Of a stretch of DNA of 64,000 bases, positions 45,723-54,574 are shown piece by piece; within the stretch, counting starts at the first letter, position 1, and every line of letters begins with the position of its first letter. The stretch is from Gemmatimonadota bacterium. Lineage in GTDB: Bacteria > Gemmatimonadota > Gemmatimonadetes > Longimicrobiales > Gaopeijiaceae. The stretch lies in contig JAPPNN010000053.1 in assembly GCA_028873815.1 (NCBI GenBank), forward strand, positions 34,592 to 98,591. The letters are read 5' to 3'. Below the pieces are notes generated by a model. The model did no database searches and was not told where the DNA came from. It was given only the letters and a program-made list of their open reading frames with translations. The position numbers and the translations under genes are program-made.

Positions 45723-46949
45723 TCAGCGCTCCGGCCGGTCCAGGACGCGGGCCGGCTGGAGCGCGTCGCGGCCGTAGCGGTCTCGGACCTTGTCGACGGC
45801 ACGCGCGATGGTCCGGTCGCGTTCCGTTTCCAGGGCCGGACCCTCCCCGAAGAGATCGAACTGCGTGGAGGGTGCCTGGCGAACCAGGTTGGACAAACCG
45901 ACCCCCAGCAGCCGTACTCCCGTTCTTCTCCGGTGCCGCAGCCGGTGGAGCAGGGACGTGGCGGCGGCAAAGATCACGCGGTCGGTCTCGACACCCTCCG
46001 GCATTGTGTTTCCTGCCTGGCGCGTCCGGAAATCCTGGTCTCGGATCTTGACGGTCACGGTCCTGGCCCGCAGTTCGCGGCTGCGCAGCTGATTGCCAAC
46101 CGAAGCGCTCAGCTTCAGGAGGCGGCGCTCCAGCTCCTCGTCGTCGTCGAGATCGGCGAAGAAGGTCCGTTCGGAACTGATCGACTTGCGACGGTCGCTG
46201 GCGTCCACCTCGCTGGCGTCGATCCCTCGCACCCGCTCCCAAAGCCACGCGCCACGTGCCGGCCCGAACCACCGCGCGAGCCATTCGCGTTCCACGGCGG
46301 CCGCGTCGGCCACCGTGTCCAGGCCCCTGGCCTCCAACTGCCGAAGGAACGCCGGCCCGATTCCCGGCAGATCGGACAGGCGAAAACGTGCCATGAACGC
46401 AGCCTCTTCGCCCGGTGGCACGACATGCACCCCGTCGGGCTTGGCCAGACGCGTGGCGACCTTGGCCACGACGCGTTGCGTACCCCCTCCCAGCGACACG
46501 GCGATACCCGTGCTTTCCCGCACCGTCCGCCGGATGCGATCCGCGGTCCCGGCAAGGTCCTCGCGTCCCAGCATCCTCTCCGTGCCCGTGAGGTCCAGGT
46601 AGAATTCGTCGATGGACGCCGCCTGAACCACCGGGGACAAATCTTGCAGCACGGCCTTGACGGCGCGGCTGCGCTCCACGCACGCCCCGCGTGGCACCGG
46701 AACCACCACCGCCTGCGGACAGAGTTGCAGCGCCCTCATGGTGGGCATCCCCGAGCGAACGCCGAACTCGCGCGCCGCATACGAGGCCGAAGTGATGACG
46801 CCGCGATTGCTCCGCCCGCCAACGAGAAGAAGGGGCTCCGCGCCCGCGCCTTCCGGGTCCTCCAGACGTGCCACCTGAACAAAGAACATGTCACAGTCCA
46901 CCAGAAGAATCCGCCGGGGACCTTGCGGCGACATCCTGCTTTTGGACAC
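45723..46949 (-). CDS. dinB: Y-family DNA polymerase (DinB/Pol IV)
   Basis: A 408-residue translesion polymerase. [18 protein letters not shown] carries the first metal aspartates and the Phe steric gate, and [12 protein letters not shown] the catalytic Asp-Glu pair. Helix-hairpin-helix sequence lies in [21 protein letters not shown], and a little-finger domain contains [20 protein letters not shown] beta-clamp-binding motif follows near residue 375. The GTG at 46949 is preceded by GGAAGG at 7 bases, better placed than the site before ATG 46934, which is the alternative start. It is divergent from sodA across 113 bases; both relate to damage or oxidative stress. Confidence 0.88.
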   Translation of the reverse strand: MSKSRMSPQGPRRILLVDCDMFFVQVARLEDPEGAGAEPLLLVGGRSNRGVITSASYAAREFGVRSGMPTMRALQLCPQAVVVPVPRGACVERSRAVKAVLQDLSPVVQAASIDEFYLDLTGTERMLGREDLAGTADRIRRTVRESTGIAVSLGGGTQRVVAKVATRLAKPDGVHVVPPGEEAAFMARFRLSDLPGIGPAFLRQLEARGLDTVADAAAVEREWLARWFGPARGAWLWERVRGIDASEVDASDRRKSISSERTFFADLDDDEELERRLLKLSASVGNQLRSRELRARTVTVKIRDQDFRTRQAGNTMPEGVETDRVIFAAATSLLHRLRHRRRTGVRLLGVGLSNLVRQAPSTQFDLFGEGPALETERDRTIARAVDKVRDRYGRDALQPARVLDRPER

Positions 46950-47062
46950 GTTCCAACCTTCCACGCTACTGCGCCTCGAAGCCGAGCGGGCCCGTCCGGC
47001 CTGGATGGGGCGCGGACCCGCGTGCAGCCACGAATAGTAACCACGCCCAGGAGATGCCGACG

Positions 47063-47677
47063 ATGGCCTACCCCTTTCAGCTTCCGGATCTGGAATACGC
47101 ACACGACGCGCTCGAACCGCACATCGACGCCCGCACGATGGAGATCCATCACGGGAAGCACCATGCCGCCTATACCGCCAACCTGAACGCGGCCCTCGCC
47201 GCCCATCCGGCCCTTCACGGCAAGTCTGCCAACGAGCTCGTCGCCGACCTGTCCGCGATCCCCGAAGGGATCCGTGCGGCAGTCCGCAACAACGGTGGCG
47301 GCTACGTGAACCACGCCATGTTCTGGAAGCTCATGACCCCGGGCGGGGCTGGGGAACCGACCGGCGGCCTGGCCTCGGGCATCGACGCGGCCTTTGGAAG
47401 CCTGGAGGAATTCAAGAGCCGTTTCGCGGCCGCGGCGGTTGGGCGCTTCGGCTCGGGTTGGGCGTGGCTGGCGACCGATGGATCGGGAGCGCTCGAGGTC
47501 GTGTCGACCCCCAATCAGGACACCCCGGTCATGGCGGGCAAGACTCCGATTCTGGGTGTCGACGTGTGGGAGCACGCGTACTACCTGAACTACCAGAATC
47601 GTCGCCCCGACTACGTTGCGGCTTTCTGGAACGTGGTCAACTGGACGGTCGTCGGGGAGAACTACGCGGCCGTCTAG
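47063..47677 (+). CDS. sodA: Superoxide dismutase, Mn-type of the Fe/Mn family
   Basis: A 204-residue cytoplasmic enzyme that dismutates superoxide. Metal ligands are placed as in the family: the first His in [17 protein letters not shown], the second in [11 protein letters not shown], and Asp and His in [25 protein letters not shown] and STPNQDTP, with the Gln typical of Mn enzymes, favour manganese. The residue after GGG is Tyr rather than the usual His. ATG 47063 follows AGGAG at 9 bases and begins the conserved YPFQLPDL; an ATG nine bases upstream is less likely. Its own promoter should lie in the gap shared with dinB. Confidence 0.93.
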   Translation: MAYPFQLPDLEYAHDALEPHIDARTMEIHHGKHHAAYTANLNAALAAHPALHGKSANELVADLSAIPEGIRAAVRNNGGGYVNHAMFWKLMTPGGAGEPTGGLASGIDAAFGSLEEFKSRFAAAAVGRFGSGWAWLATDGSGALEVVSTPNQDTPVMAGKTPILGVDVWEHAYYLNYQNRRPDYVAAFWNVVNWTVVGENYAAV

Positions 47678-47779
47678 CGCCGTTGTCGGGGTGGACGAAG
47701 GCGAAGCCAATACATATGTTTATGCGTTAGCGAGCCGGCGATGCGATTCAGCCCGGAACTCCGACAGGAGGAAGCGTAC

Positions 47780-48598
47780 TTGAAGGCTCAATCACGAGGC
47801 CGACGGAGCGGTTGCGGGTTGTTGAAGCGGGGATTGCCGGTCTTGCCCCTTTTCGCGGTCACCTTTGCGGGGCCGGTGTCGGGACAGAGTCTGCGGGGTG
47901 GTCTCGCGTCGATGCAGGAGCAGCACCAGCGAGCCATCGACTACGACTACACCTTCACCAGGGACCCGAACCACGTGCGGCGTTTCGTCGATCTGGGTCT
48001 CCTGGTGCCGCTACGCGGAAACGACAACTACGTCCTCGATGACGAGGTGTCCTTCGGGTACGCACGCGAGGAAGTCCGGACCTTCGTGGAACGGCTGTCG
48101 CGCCAGTATCGCAGCGCTTGCGGCGAGATTCTGGTCGTCACGAGCCTTACGCGGCCCAAGGACCGGCAACCGCGCAACTCGTCGCGCCTGTCGGTCCATC
48201 CGACCGGCATGGCAGTCGATCTTCGCCGGAGCAACCACCGGCCATGCCGCGCGTGGCTGGAAGACGTGCTGCTGCATCTCGAGGAGCAGGGCACGGTTCA
48301 GGCGACTTATGAGAGGTACCCGCCGCACTACCACATCGCGGTGTATACCCACGAGTATGCGCGCTATGTGGAGCGTGTCGAAGCGGAGCGCCGCCTGGCG
48401 GCCGATTCCGGGCCTTTGGTGGCCGATGAGGGCCCCATGCCGTCCATCGTTCGATATGAGGTCCGTTCGGGCGATTCGCTCTGGACGATCGCGCAGGCCT
48501 ACGGCACGACGGTGGATCAGCTGCAGTCCGCAAACAAGCTTCGGGGTACGCGCATCTACGCGGGGCAGACCCTGGAAGTGCCGGTCGGCTCCAGGTAG
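47780..48598 (+). CDS. Exported LAS-peptidase-like (DUF5715) protein with C-terminal LysM domain
   Basis: A 272-residue exported protein. After a signal peptide (VLPLFAVTFAGPVSGQ) lies a domain of about residues 60-200 with SVHPTGMAVDL and HYHIAVY, the SxHxxGxAxD and HxH zinc-type pattern of LAS/M15 peptidoglycan peptidases (MepA, VanX). From about residue 222 a LysM module binds peptidoglycan (YEVRSGDSLWTIAQAYGTT, ANKLRGTRIYAGQTLEVP). An unusual TTG start at 47780 is chosen because a perfect AGGAGG lies 8 bases upstream and the signal peptide begins there; an ATG at 47741 has no such site. Catalytic activity is inferred from the motif, not proven for the family. Confidence 0.8.
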   Translation: MKAQSRGRRSGCGLLKRGLPVLPLFAVTFAGPVSGQSLRGGLASMQEQHQRAIDYDYTFTRDPNHVRRFVDLGLLVPLRGNDNYVLDDEVSFGYAREEVRTFVERLSRQYRSACGEILVVTSLTRPKDRQPRNSSRLSVHPTGMAVDLRRSNHRPCRAWLEDVLLHLEEQGTVQATYERYPPHYHIAVYTHEYARYVERVEAERRLAADSGPLVADEGPMPSIVRYEVRSGDSLWTIAQAYGTTVDQLQSANKLRGTRIYAGQTLEVPVGSR

Positions 48599-48741
48599 CC
48601 GCTGGCGGGCCCGGTTCGCCTGGCTTTCCCTGACCTTCTCGAGTTGCCGACGCCGATGGTTCCGATCCGTGACGGGGATTCGGACCGTTGAGTAAGGTTG
48701 ACCGGCTGCCGTCCGAGCGAACGCGGCGCGCGCTGGAGCGC

Positions 48742-49488
48742 ATGACGGTATCGATCGTGATTCCGGTGTACAATGAGCGCGCGACCGTCGAGGAACTGCT
48801 GCGGCGGGTGGCGTCGGTTCCGGTCGCCAGCGAGGTGATTGTGGTCGACGACGGCTCGAGCGATGGCACCCGGCCGCTTCTGACCCATCTGCACGAAAGC
48901 GGGTTGATCGACCACCTGATGCTCCACGACCGCAACCAGGGCAAGGGGGCCGCATTGCGGACGGGCTTTCGGCACGCGACCGGGGACGTCGTGGCGGTGC
49001 AGGACGCGGACCTGGAGTATGATCCCGGGGAGATTCCGCGCCTGTTGGGACCGATCGCCGACGGCAGGGCCGATGCCGTGTACGGGTCCCGCGTTCTGGG
49101 CAGACCGCACCGAGTCCTGTTTTTCCGGCAAATGGTCGGCAATCGACTACTCACGGTGCTCAGCAATATCATGACCGATCTGAGCCTGACCGACATGGAG
49201 ACGTGCCAGAAACTGGTCCGCAGGGAGCTTCTCCAGTCGCTTCCCCTCACCGTAGACCGCTTCGGGATAGAGCCCGAGATCACGGCCAGGCTCGCCCAGG
49301 CCAGGGCCCGCATCCACGAGATGCCGGTCAGCTACGATGGGCGCTCGTACGCCGATGGCAAGAAAATCGGCTGGAAGGACGGCGTCGCCGCGATCTGGTT
49401 CATTCTGCGATGCAATCTTCTGGGGCCGAAGGCGCGGCCCTGGGAAGCGCCGCGGCCCGCCTGGCTGGAGGAAGACGCGGGGCAGTAG
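48742..49488 (+). CDS. Family 2 glycosyltransferase (dolichyl-phosphate mannose synthase-like)
   Basis: A 248-residue GT-A fold glycosyltransferase of the DPM1-like group that transfers sugar to a lipid carrier or another acceptor. It has TVSIVIPVYNERATVEELL at the start, VIVVDDGSSDGT, NQGKGAALRTGF, and a DxD in VAVQDADLEYDP. YGSRVLG, DMETCQKLVRREL and RFGIEPEITARLAQ are typical of the DPMS subgroup. No C-terminal membrane helices are visible. The ATG at 48742 begins directly at the fold; a TTG at 48688 would add 18 residues. The donor and acceptor cannot be told, though cell-envelope or pilin glycosylation would fit the neighbours. Confidence 0.85.
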   Translation: MTVSIVIPVYNERATVEELLRRVASVPVASEVIVVDDGSSDGTRPLLTHLHESGLIDHLMLHDRNQGKGAALRTGFRHATGDVVAVQDADLEYDPGEIPRLLGPIADGRADAVYGSRVLGRPHRVLFFRQMVGNRLLTVLSNIMTDLSLTDMETCQKLVRRELLQSLPLTVDRFGIEPEITARLAQARARIHEMPVSYDGRSYADGKKIGWKDGVAAIWFILRCNLLGPKARPWEAPRPAWLEEDAGQ

Positions 49489-49653
49489 CCCTCCGGCAGT
49501 CCGTGGTCGCGGATGCCGCGCCGCTCGAATGCCGCGGGGGCCTTGTCCACGGGCTGCCGGGACAGGAAGTCCGTTTCCGCTATCCCTGCGCCCATGATTC
49601 GGACCCATGCTTCATCGCATCGTCCCCGAGCGCTCTGGTCCTTCCGGTTGACG

Positions 49654-49676
49654 ACGCAACGACAGCGTCGTTGCGT
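49654..49676 (+). promoter_or_regulatory. Perfect hairpin upstream of pilA
   Basis: ACGCAACGAC (49654-49663), a three-base loop AGC, and its exact complement GTCGTTGCGT (49667-49676) give a 10-pair stem in the 226-base gap before pilA. There is no following run of T, so it does not look like a rho-independent terminator; an operator or a leader-RNA structure is possible. TTGACG (49648-49653) overlaps the left arm but has no good -10 element at normal spacing. Confidence 0.55.
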
Positions 49677-49714
49677 GATATTCATGTAACTCATCAATAA
49701 AGGATTCTCAAATC

Positions 49715-50107
49715 ATGAACACAAAGGGCTTTACGCTGATAGAACTTTTGATCGTTCTGGTCATCATCGGCATCCTCTCGGCAATCGCGATTCCGCAGTT
49801 CTCGGCCACCAGGGAAAAGGCCTACTTCGCTGCGATGAAGTCCGACATTCGGAATCTTGCGGCGCAGCAGGAGCTGTACTACGCGACTCACTACCAGTAC
49901 ACCAGTTCATTGGCGGACCTGAGCTTCGTGTCCTCGGAAGCAGTGACCGTGACCCCTGCGGCGTCGAGTGCCGGCTGGTCGGCGACGGCGACTCATGGTG
50001 CATTGGGAGAGGACAGGGGCTGCGCGATCTACTACGGATCCGTCAGCGCGCCGACGATCGGCTCGGTCAGTCCGGAAGCCGAGGGTCAGGTCGTGTGCAC
50101 ACAGTGA
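49715..50107 (+). CDS. pilA: Major type IVa pilin
   Basis: A 130-residue prepilin with a five-residue leader MNTKG, cleavage before FTLIELL, the invariant Glu at +5, and the hydrophobic helix LIVLVIIGILSAIAIPQFSATREKAYFAAMKSDIRNL. A pair of cysteines near the C-terminus (C118 and C128) could form the D-region disulfide. The leader, length and first place in the cluster mark it as the major pilin. AAAGGA lies upstream of the ATG. It is followed by four minor-pilin genes, and its separate gap and hairpin upstream suggest its own promoter. Confidence 0.9.
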   Translation: MNTKGFTLIELLIVLVIIGILSAIAIPQFSATREKAYFAAMKSDIRNLAAQQELYYATHYQYTSSLADLSFVSSEAVTVTPAASSAGWSATATHGALGEDRGCAIYYGSVSAPTIGSVSPEAEGQVVCTQ

Positions 50108-50274
50108 CCTCGCCTCTTGTCGAATCGGTGGGTCTCGCAATTTTGGCCGATTCCGCTATTCCAGCGCCCGATTTCACCTGCGTTCTTGGAGGTCGTCGAT
50201 CTGCCGCCACGGCGAAGGGAAGAATCATGGTTTCGCGCAGGGGAGCTACAGGGCATCGGAAGGGAACGGCCGCG

Positions 50275-50736
50275 ATGGTGAACAAGAGAGCACCGGGGAA
50301 TCCAGGGTCCCGATCCGGATACTCGATCATCGAGATCGCCGTGTTGCTGGTTGTCCTTGGCGCACTGGCACCTCCGCTCCTCGGCTCGGCACGCAAGCTC
50401 CGCACGTCTTTCTACCTGCAGAGATCCCGGGAAGAGGCTGCGAGGCTCTTTGCCGAAGCGCGATGGGCTGCCGTAGCCCACGGAGGCGCAACCGTGGAGC
50501 TGGCGACGGATCCTGCACACGGAATCGTCATTGCCGCCAACGGAGACACTGTGACGGCCACAAGCCTGGACGAGGGCGGTGTGACGCTGGGGCTTTCGCG
50601 GGGCCGAGCCACGGCCCGCGTCCGCTTCGGACCCATGGGCGTCGGCATGGTCTCCAGTCAGACGCTGCGCTTCGGACTGGCGGGGGAGGAGCGCCTGCTG
50701 GTGCTGTCCTCGCTTGGCCGGGTGTCTCGCCGATGA
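50275..50736 (+). CDS. fimT: Minor pilin, GspH/FimT-like
   Basis: A 153-residue pseudopilin. A 15-residue leader ends SRSG and is followed by YSIIEIAVLLVVLGALAPPLLGSAR, with Glu at position +5 and the usual hydrophobic helix. The GspH/FimT-like body has RSREEAARLFAEARWAAVAHG, typical of the long helix of this group. ATG 50275 has GGAAGGGA at 9 bases; ATG 50227 with GAAGGGA at 6 bases is a possible alternative giving a longer leader. Minor pilins prime pilus assembly at the tip. The stop overlaps the next start. Confidence 0.78.
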   Translation: MVNKRAPGNPGSRSGYSIIEIAVLLVVLGALAPPLLGSARKLRTSFYLQRSREEAARLFAEARWAAVAHGGATVELATDPAHGIVIAANGDTVTATSLDEGGVTLGLSRGRATARVRFGPMGVGMVSSQTLRFGLAGEERLLVLSSLGRVSRR

Positions 50737-51083
50737 ATACCTCGGGGGTCTCAATGATGGAACTGGTGGTTGCGGTAGCCATCGTCAGTGTTGGTGTGGC
50801 CGGCGTCGCGTCGCTCACGGCGACGGCCGCCCGCACTCTGGTTCACGCCACCGCACTGGACGAGGCACGGGTACACCTCCATAGCTTCGTGGATTCGGTC
50901 ATGCTGAAAGGGGTCCAGGCCGGGAGCTCAGGAGAGCGCACTCACCACGCTGGCGTGTTGAGTTGGAGCGTGTCCACGCACCCGGAATCGCCGGGCTGGG
51001 CGAGCTTTGAGCATGTGGCTCTTCCGGTTCGAATCCGCGTCGATTTTGCCGTTCGGACCACGCTCGACGAGTCGGGAACGTGA
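50733..51083 (+). CDS. pilV: Minor pilin, PilV/GspI-like
   Basis: A 116-residue prepilin with leader MNTSG, cleavage before VSMMELVVAVAIVSVGVAGVASL, and Glu at +5. The length and the SVGVAGVASLTATAARTL helix fit the PilV/GspI group, usually the second minor pilin in such operons. The ATG overlaps the upstream stop (ATGA) and its stop overlaps the following GTG start, so translation of the minor pilins is coupled. Assignment within the minor-pilin groups is by order and length. Confidence 0.75.
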   Translation: MNTSGVSMMELVVAVAIVSVGVAGVASLTATAARTLVHATALDEARVHLHSFVDSVMLKGVQAGSSGERTHHAGVLSWSVSTHPESPGWASFEHVALPVRIRVDFAVRTTLDESGT

Positions 51084-51802
51084 TTCCGCGTACGATGCGG
51101 GCGTCCGGGACGAGGCGGGGCTTCGCACTGACCGAAGCGGTTGTCGCGGGGACACTGCTGCTGCTGATGGTGCAGGTGAGTTGGTGGGTCACCGCGGTCC
51201 AGAGCGTCGTAGGGACCCAGGTGGTCACCGGTGCGAGAATCCTCGACGAAACGCGACTGATTCACCATGTGCTGGCGACAGAGATCGCGTACGGCCAGGC
51301 TGGCCTCGACTGGATGCTCGACGGCGAGGAATTGCACCTCCGGGCCTTTCGCGGCATGGCCTTCCGGTGTGCAACGGAGATCTCGCAAGGCTGGGCTGTG
51401 GCAGTGTCCGGATACCGCGCGCCCGACCCCGACAAGGACTCGGTACTGGTACTGTCCGAAGACGGGCGGTGGAGCGTCTCCGCGTTGGCTAGATCGTCGC
51501 GGCGGAGCCGTCTCGACTGTCAGCAGGTTGACGGCTTCACCAGCGAGGTGTGGCAACTCGATCCGCCAGCCGATCGACCCCTTGTAGGCATCTACTTCGA
51601 ACGAGGCGCATACCGCTTTTCCGACGGCGCGTTCCGGTATCGGCGCGGCATGACATGGCAGCCGCTGACGGGCACGGGAATTGCCGTCGACTCGGCCGAA
51701 ATCGCCTTCAGGGCCACCGGCGGGCTGACGACCCGGCTGACGTGGGAGGGACCAAGTCCCATTCCTCCTTCCTTCCAGTGGGACAGCTGGGGGCGCAAGT
51801 GA
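51080..51802 (+). CDS. pilW: Minor pilin, PilW/GspJ-like
   Basis: A 240-residue prepilin. The leader MIPRTMRASGTRRG precedes FALTEAVVAGTLLLLMVQVSW, with Glu at +5. The long polar C-terminal body, beta-rich and with several Trp and Cys residues, is of PilW/GspJ size. The GTG start overlaps the pilV stop (GTGA), and its stop overlaps the pilX-like GTG start. The leader G/F junction is the normal prepilin-peptidase site, but PilD itself is not in the window. Confidence 0.75.
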   Translation: MIPRTMRASGTRRGFALTEAVVAGTLLLLMVQVSWWVTAVQSVVGTQVVTGARILDETRLIHHVLATEIAYGQAGLDWMLDGEELHLRAFRGMAFRCATEISQGWAVAVSGYRAPDPDKDSVLVLSEDGRWSVSALARSSRRSRLDCQQVDGFTSEVWQLDPPADRPLVGIYFERGAYRFSDGAFRYRRGMTWQPLTGTGIAVDSAEIAFRATGGLTTRLTWEGPSPIPPSFQWDSWGRK

Positions 51803-52854
51803 GCCAGGACAGCGCAAAGGGGCAGACAATCGCCTGTCGACAAGACGGGTTCGCCCTCGTTCTGGCGCTGCTGGCGCTACTGGTACTAGCCGGGATTGCT
51901 TCGGCGGCGGTAGCCGCATCTGTGGGCCAGGTGCGTGCCGCGACGATGGCAGGCATGGTTCTGTCCGCTCGGAACGGAGCTCGCGGGGGGTTGGATATCC
52001 TGTTCCAGCACAAACGCGGAGCTCCCCGCACACAGACTGGCGGCGCCTCCATGGTGCTGGATTCCGGGACCTTCGGCCACCAGGGAGCCTGGCGTGTGCG
52101 CGAGCTCCGGCTTGCGCCTGAGTTCCATCTGTTCATCGCAGAGGGCGAGATCGGCGGTGGCGTTCCCATGCGAGAGGTCCGGGTCGCATGGTGGATGGAT
52201 CCGGTCGCACGGACGAAGTCGCACCGCGCGGTGGTGGAGGCGGGTTCGCTACAGATGGGAGTGGGGTCCGATGTCCGTACGGATTCAGTCTTCTCCACCC
52301 GTGTGGGGATGGAGGGGTGTGACGAGTTGGCTGCGTCTCCCGGCGTTGTCGTCGCGCCGCACCCAACGGCCTATTCGACCCTGCCGAGTCCGCCTGAATG
52401 GGGCTCCGCAACCGATGCGAGTTTTGCCGACTTGCGGCTGGGATGGTTCTCGGAACAGATGCTCGTGGAACTCGCCGACCATGAACTGCCCGGCGGCGTG
52501 TTCCAGCTACCGGAATGCAACGGATGCTCGCGCGGTCTCGTGCACAGCCGGGGCGACCTCCTTGTGACGGGTCAGGAAGCCGGCATCCTGGCCGTGCGGG
52601 GCACTCTGCGTCTCGAGGCCGGAGCGAGCTGGACCGGACTGATCCTGGCTTCCGGAGACGTGGCCCTTGAGCAAGACGCCACCGTTGTGGGCCTTGTACG
52701 CGCGGGCGGCTCAGTTGTACTAGGCGACGGTTCCTTGATTGACGGATCCGCTTGCGCGGCGCACAACGCGCTGCGCGAAGCCACCACGCTCGCACGTCCG
52801 ATACCGTTGCCGGGCCGCTCGTGGACGGGTCCCGTCCCTCCGGCGGCCCGATAG
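51799..52854 (+). CDS. pilX: PilX/GspK-like minor pilus assembly protein
   Basis: A 351-residue protein that begins VSQDSAKGQTIACRQDG and continues FALVLALLALLVLAGIASAAVAASVGQVRAA. This is a PilX N-terminal helix that lacks the usual Glu at +5, as is common for PilX/GspK tip proteins. The remaining 300 residues have no motif I recognise, although the C-terminal LVTGQEAGILAVRGTLRLEAGASWTGLILASGDVALEQ is repetitive beta-helix-like sequence, also seen in this group. GTG 51799 overlaps the preceding stop. pilM starts 4 bases after its stop. Confidence 0.7.
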   Translation: MSQDSAKGQTIACRQDGFALVLALLALLVLAGIASAAVAASVGQVRAATMAGMVLSARNGARGGLDILFQHKRGAPRTQTGGASMVLDSGTFGHQGAWRVRELRLAPEFHLFIAEGEIGGGVPMREVRVAWWMDPVARTKSHRAVVEAGSLQMGVGSDVRTDSVFSTRVGMEGCDELAASPGVVVAPHPTAYSTLPSPPEWGSATDASFADLRLGWFSEQMLVELADHELPGGVFQLPECNGCSRGLVHSRGDLLVTGQEAGILAVRGTLRLEAGASWTGLILASGDVALEQDATVVGLVRAGGSVVLGDGSLIDGSACAAHNALREATTLARPIPLPGRSWTGPVPPAAR

Positions 52855-52858
52855 CACC

Positions 52859-53896
52859 ATGGCGGGTTTCCGACGTAGGCGGAAGACCGTGGGTCTCGAC
52901 ATTGGAAGCGCCTTCGCCAAGCTCGTCGAGGTTGATCATGGAGGGGACACACCCGAACTCACCAGGGTCGCTGTCGCACCGGTTCCCCGGGGTGCCCTAA
53001 CCGATGGCGAGGTTACCGGGCCGGGACGCCTGGGCGCATTGGTGCAGAAGCTCGGTGAGACGCTGGCCACCGAAACGGCCGAAGTCGTCACGGCTCTTGG
53101 CGGACACGATGTGTTCATGAAGATCCTGAGCATGCCGTCTCCGTCCGGAGCGCCCAAGGGCGAGGCGGTACGTCGCGAGGCCGAACACCATGTTCCCTTC
53201 GATCTCAGAGAGATCCAGCTTGACTATCACGTGCTTGGAGCCGATCCCGACGACGGATCCGCGGACGTGTTGCTGGTGGCGGCAAAACGGGAGCGGATCA
53301 AGGCCCGGGTTGCGCTGCTGGGCAGCGCAGGGCTGCGGGTGTCTCTGATCGACGTCGAAGCTCTGGCCTTACACAACATGCTGGTGCATAACCACCCGGA
53401 GGCCGCGGACGGAATGGCGACGCTGGTCAACGTCGGGCACGAGGTCACCAGCGTCAACATCCTCGACGACGGAATGCCGGTCTTCGCCAAGGGCCTTCCG
53501 TTTGGCCTGGGATGGATCCTGGAGCGGTTGCGGCGTGCGCGAGGCCTGACGCGCTCGGAGGCCGAGCAGGCCCTTCGGCATCGACAGTACGGCACCGAAC
53601 TGGCGAGTGTCGTGGATACGGTGGCCGGACATGTCGTGACCGGTGTCGAACGGGCGTCGGCGGTGATCACCACGCGCACACCGCGGAGGGGGATCGGAAG
53701 GGTCTACATGAGCGGGGGAGGTGCTTGCATCCCGGGTCTGGCGGACTACGTGGCGAGGCGAGTCAAGGTGGAAACGCGCCTGGCGAACCCCTGTGAACGC
53801 GTTCTGATCCGTCCAGGTGTAGCGGCCCACTGGGCGCTCGATCAGGCGGCTCCGATGCTGGGACTCGCAGTTGGTCTTGGCTTGCGGACGACCTGA
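52859..53896 (+). CDS. pilM: Type IV pilus assembly protein, actin-like
   Basis: A 345-residue cytoplasmic actin-like ATPase that binds the N-terminus of PilN and forms part of the inner-membrane alignment complex. VGLDIGSAFAKLVEVD is the phosphate-1 loop; PSGAPKGEAVRREAEHHVPFDLREIQLDYHVLG matches the PilM-specific region; LVNVGHEVTSVNIL is the phosphate-2 loop; and MSGGGACIPGLADYVARR is the adenosine motif. It is the first of the pilMNOPQ genes, in the standard order, 4 bases after pilX. Confidence 0.9.
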   Translation: MAGFRRRRKTVGLDIGSAFAKLVEVDHGGDTPELTRVAVAPVPRGALTDGEVTGPGRLGALVQKLGETLATETAEVVTALGGHDVFMKILSMPSPSGAPKGEAVRREAEHHVPFDLREIQLDYHVLGADPDDGSADVLLVAAKRERIKARVALLGSAGLRVSLIDVEALALHNMLVHNHPEAADGMATLVNVGHEVTSVNILDDGMPVFAKGLPFGLGWILERLRRARGLTRSEAEQALRHRQYGTELASVVDTVAGHVVTGVERASAVITTRTPRRGIGRVYMSGGGACIPGLADYVARRVKVETRLANPCERVLIRPGVAAHWALDQAAPMLGLAVGLGLRTT

Positions 53897-53917
53897 TTGG
53901 GACGGAGACGCATAACG

Positions 53918-54574
53918 GTGATCGAAGTCGATCTGCTCGGAGAACGCAGGGGTCGTCGCCCACGCGCGGAACAGGCCGCGCCGTGGGGATTCACGAGGAT
54001 CCTTCCGCGGGATGGGTGGATGATCGGATCGGCAGTTGTCCTGGTTGCTATGCTGGTCACCGCGGCTAATCTGTTTACGGCGGCGCGACAGGATGTGGCA
54101 GACGTTGCCGAACGCGCGGAGGCGGCAGTCCGGGATTCGCTGCGGATCGCTGCGGCGGCCGAAGCCGTACACGCCTTGGAGGCGCGTCGTGATTCCATAG
54201 CTGAACGGCTTCGCCTCGTCCTCGAAATGGATGCACAGCGCTACATCTGGCCGCACCTGCTGGATGAGATCGCGGGCGCACTGCCCCGGGAAGCCTGGCT
54301 CACGCGGCTGGCCCGTGCGACATCGCCCGCGGGCGGGGTCTGGCTGCAGATCGAGGGCAGGGCTCAAGGCGGCGTTGCGTTGACCCGATTCCGGAACCGA
54401 ATGGAGGCCTCGCCCTTCATGCGTGACGTTCGGCTCATCAACTCGGAGCGGATTGAGCGGCCACTGCCGGGTGATGCCGAGGAACTCTACAACTTCGTAT
54501 TCGAGGCCGAGCACGAGACCCCCGATCCCGAGCTGATCGAACTGGTCTCGCTGGCCGATACGGCCGCATGGTGA
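53918..54574 (+). CDS. pilN: Type IV pilus assembly protein
   Basis: A 218-residue bitopic inner-membrane protein that joins PilM in the cytoplasm to PilO in the periplasm. IEVDLLGERRGRR corresponds to the PilN cytoplasmic tail that docks in PilM, and the transmembrane helix is MIGSAVVLVAMLVTAANLF. A coiled-coil region rich in Ala and Arg (about residues 55-105) and a ferredoxin-like periplasmic domain follow. The GTG at 53918 (IEVDLL) is favoured over TTG 53897 because PilN proteins begin with a short docking motif. The end overlaps pilO by 7 bases. Confidence 0.85.
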   Translation: MIEVDLLGERRGRRPRAEQAAPWGFTRILPRDGWMIGSAVVLVAMLVTAANLFTAARQDVADVAERAEAAVRDSLRIAAAAEAVHALEARRDSIAERLRLVLEMDAQRYIWPHLLDEIAGALPREAWLTRLARATSPAGGVWLQIEGRAQGGVALTRFRNRMEASPFMRDVRLINSERIERPLPGDAEELYNFVFEAEHETPDPELIELVSLADTAAW

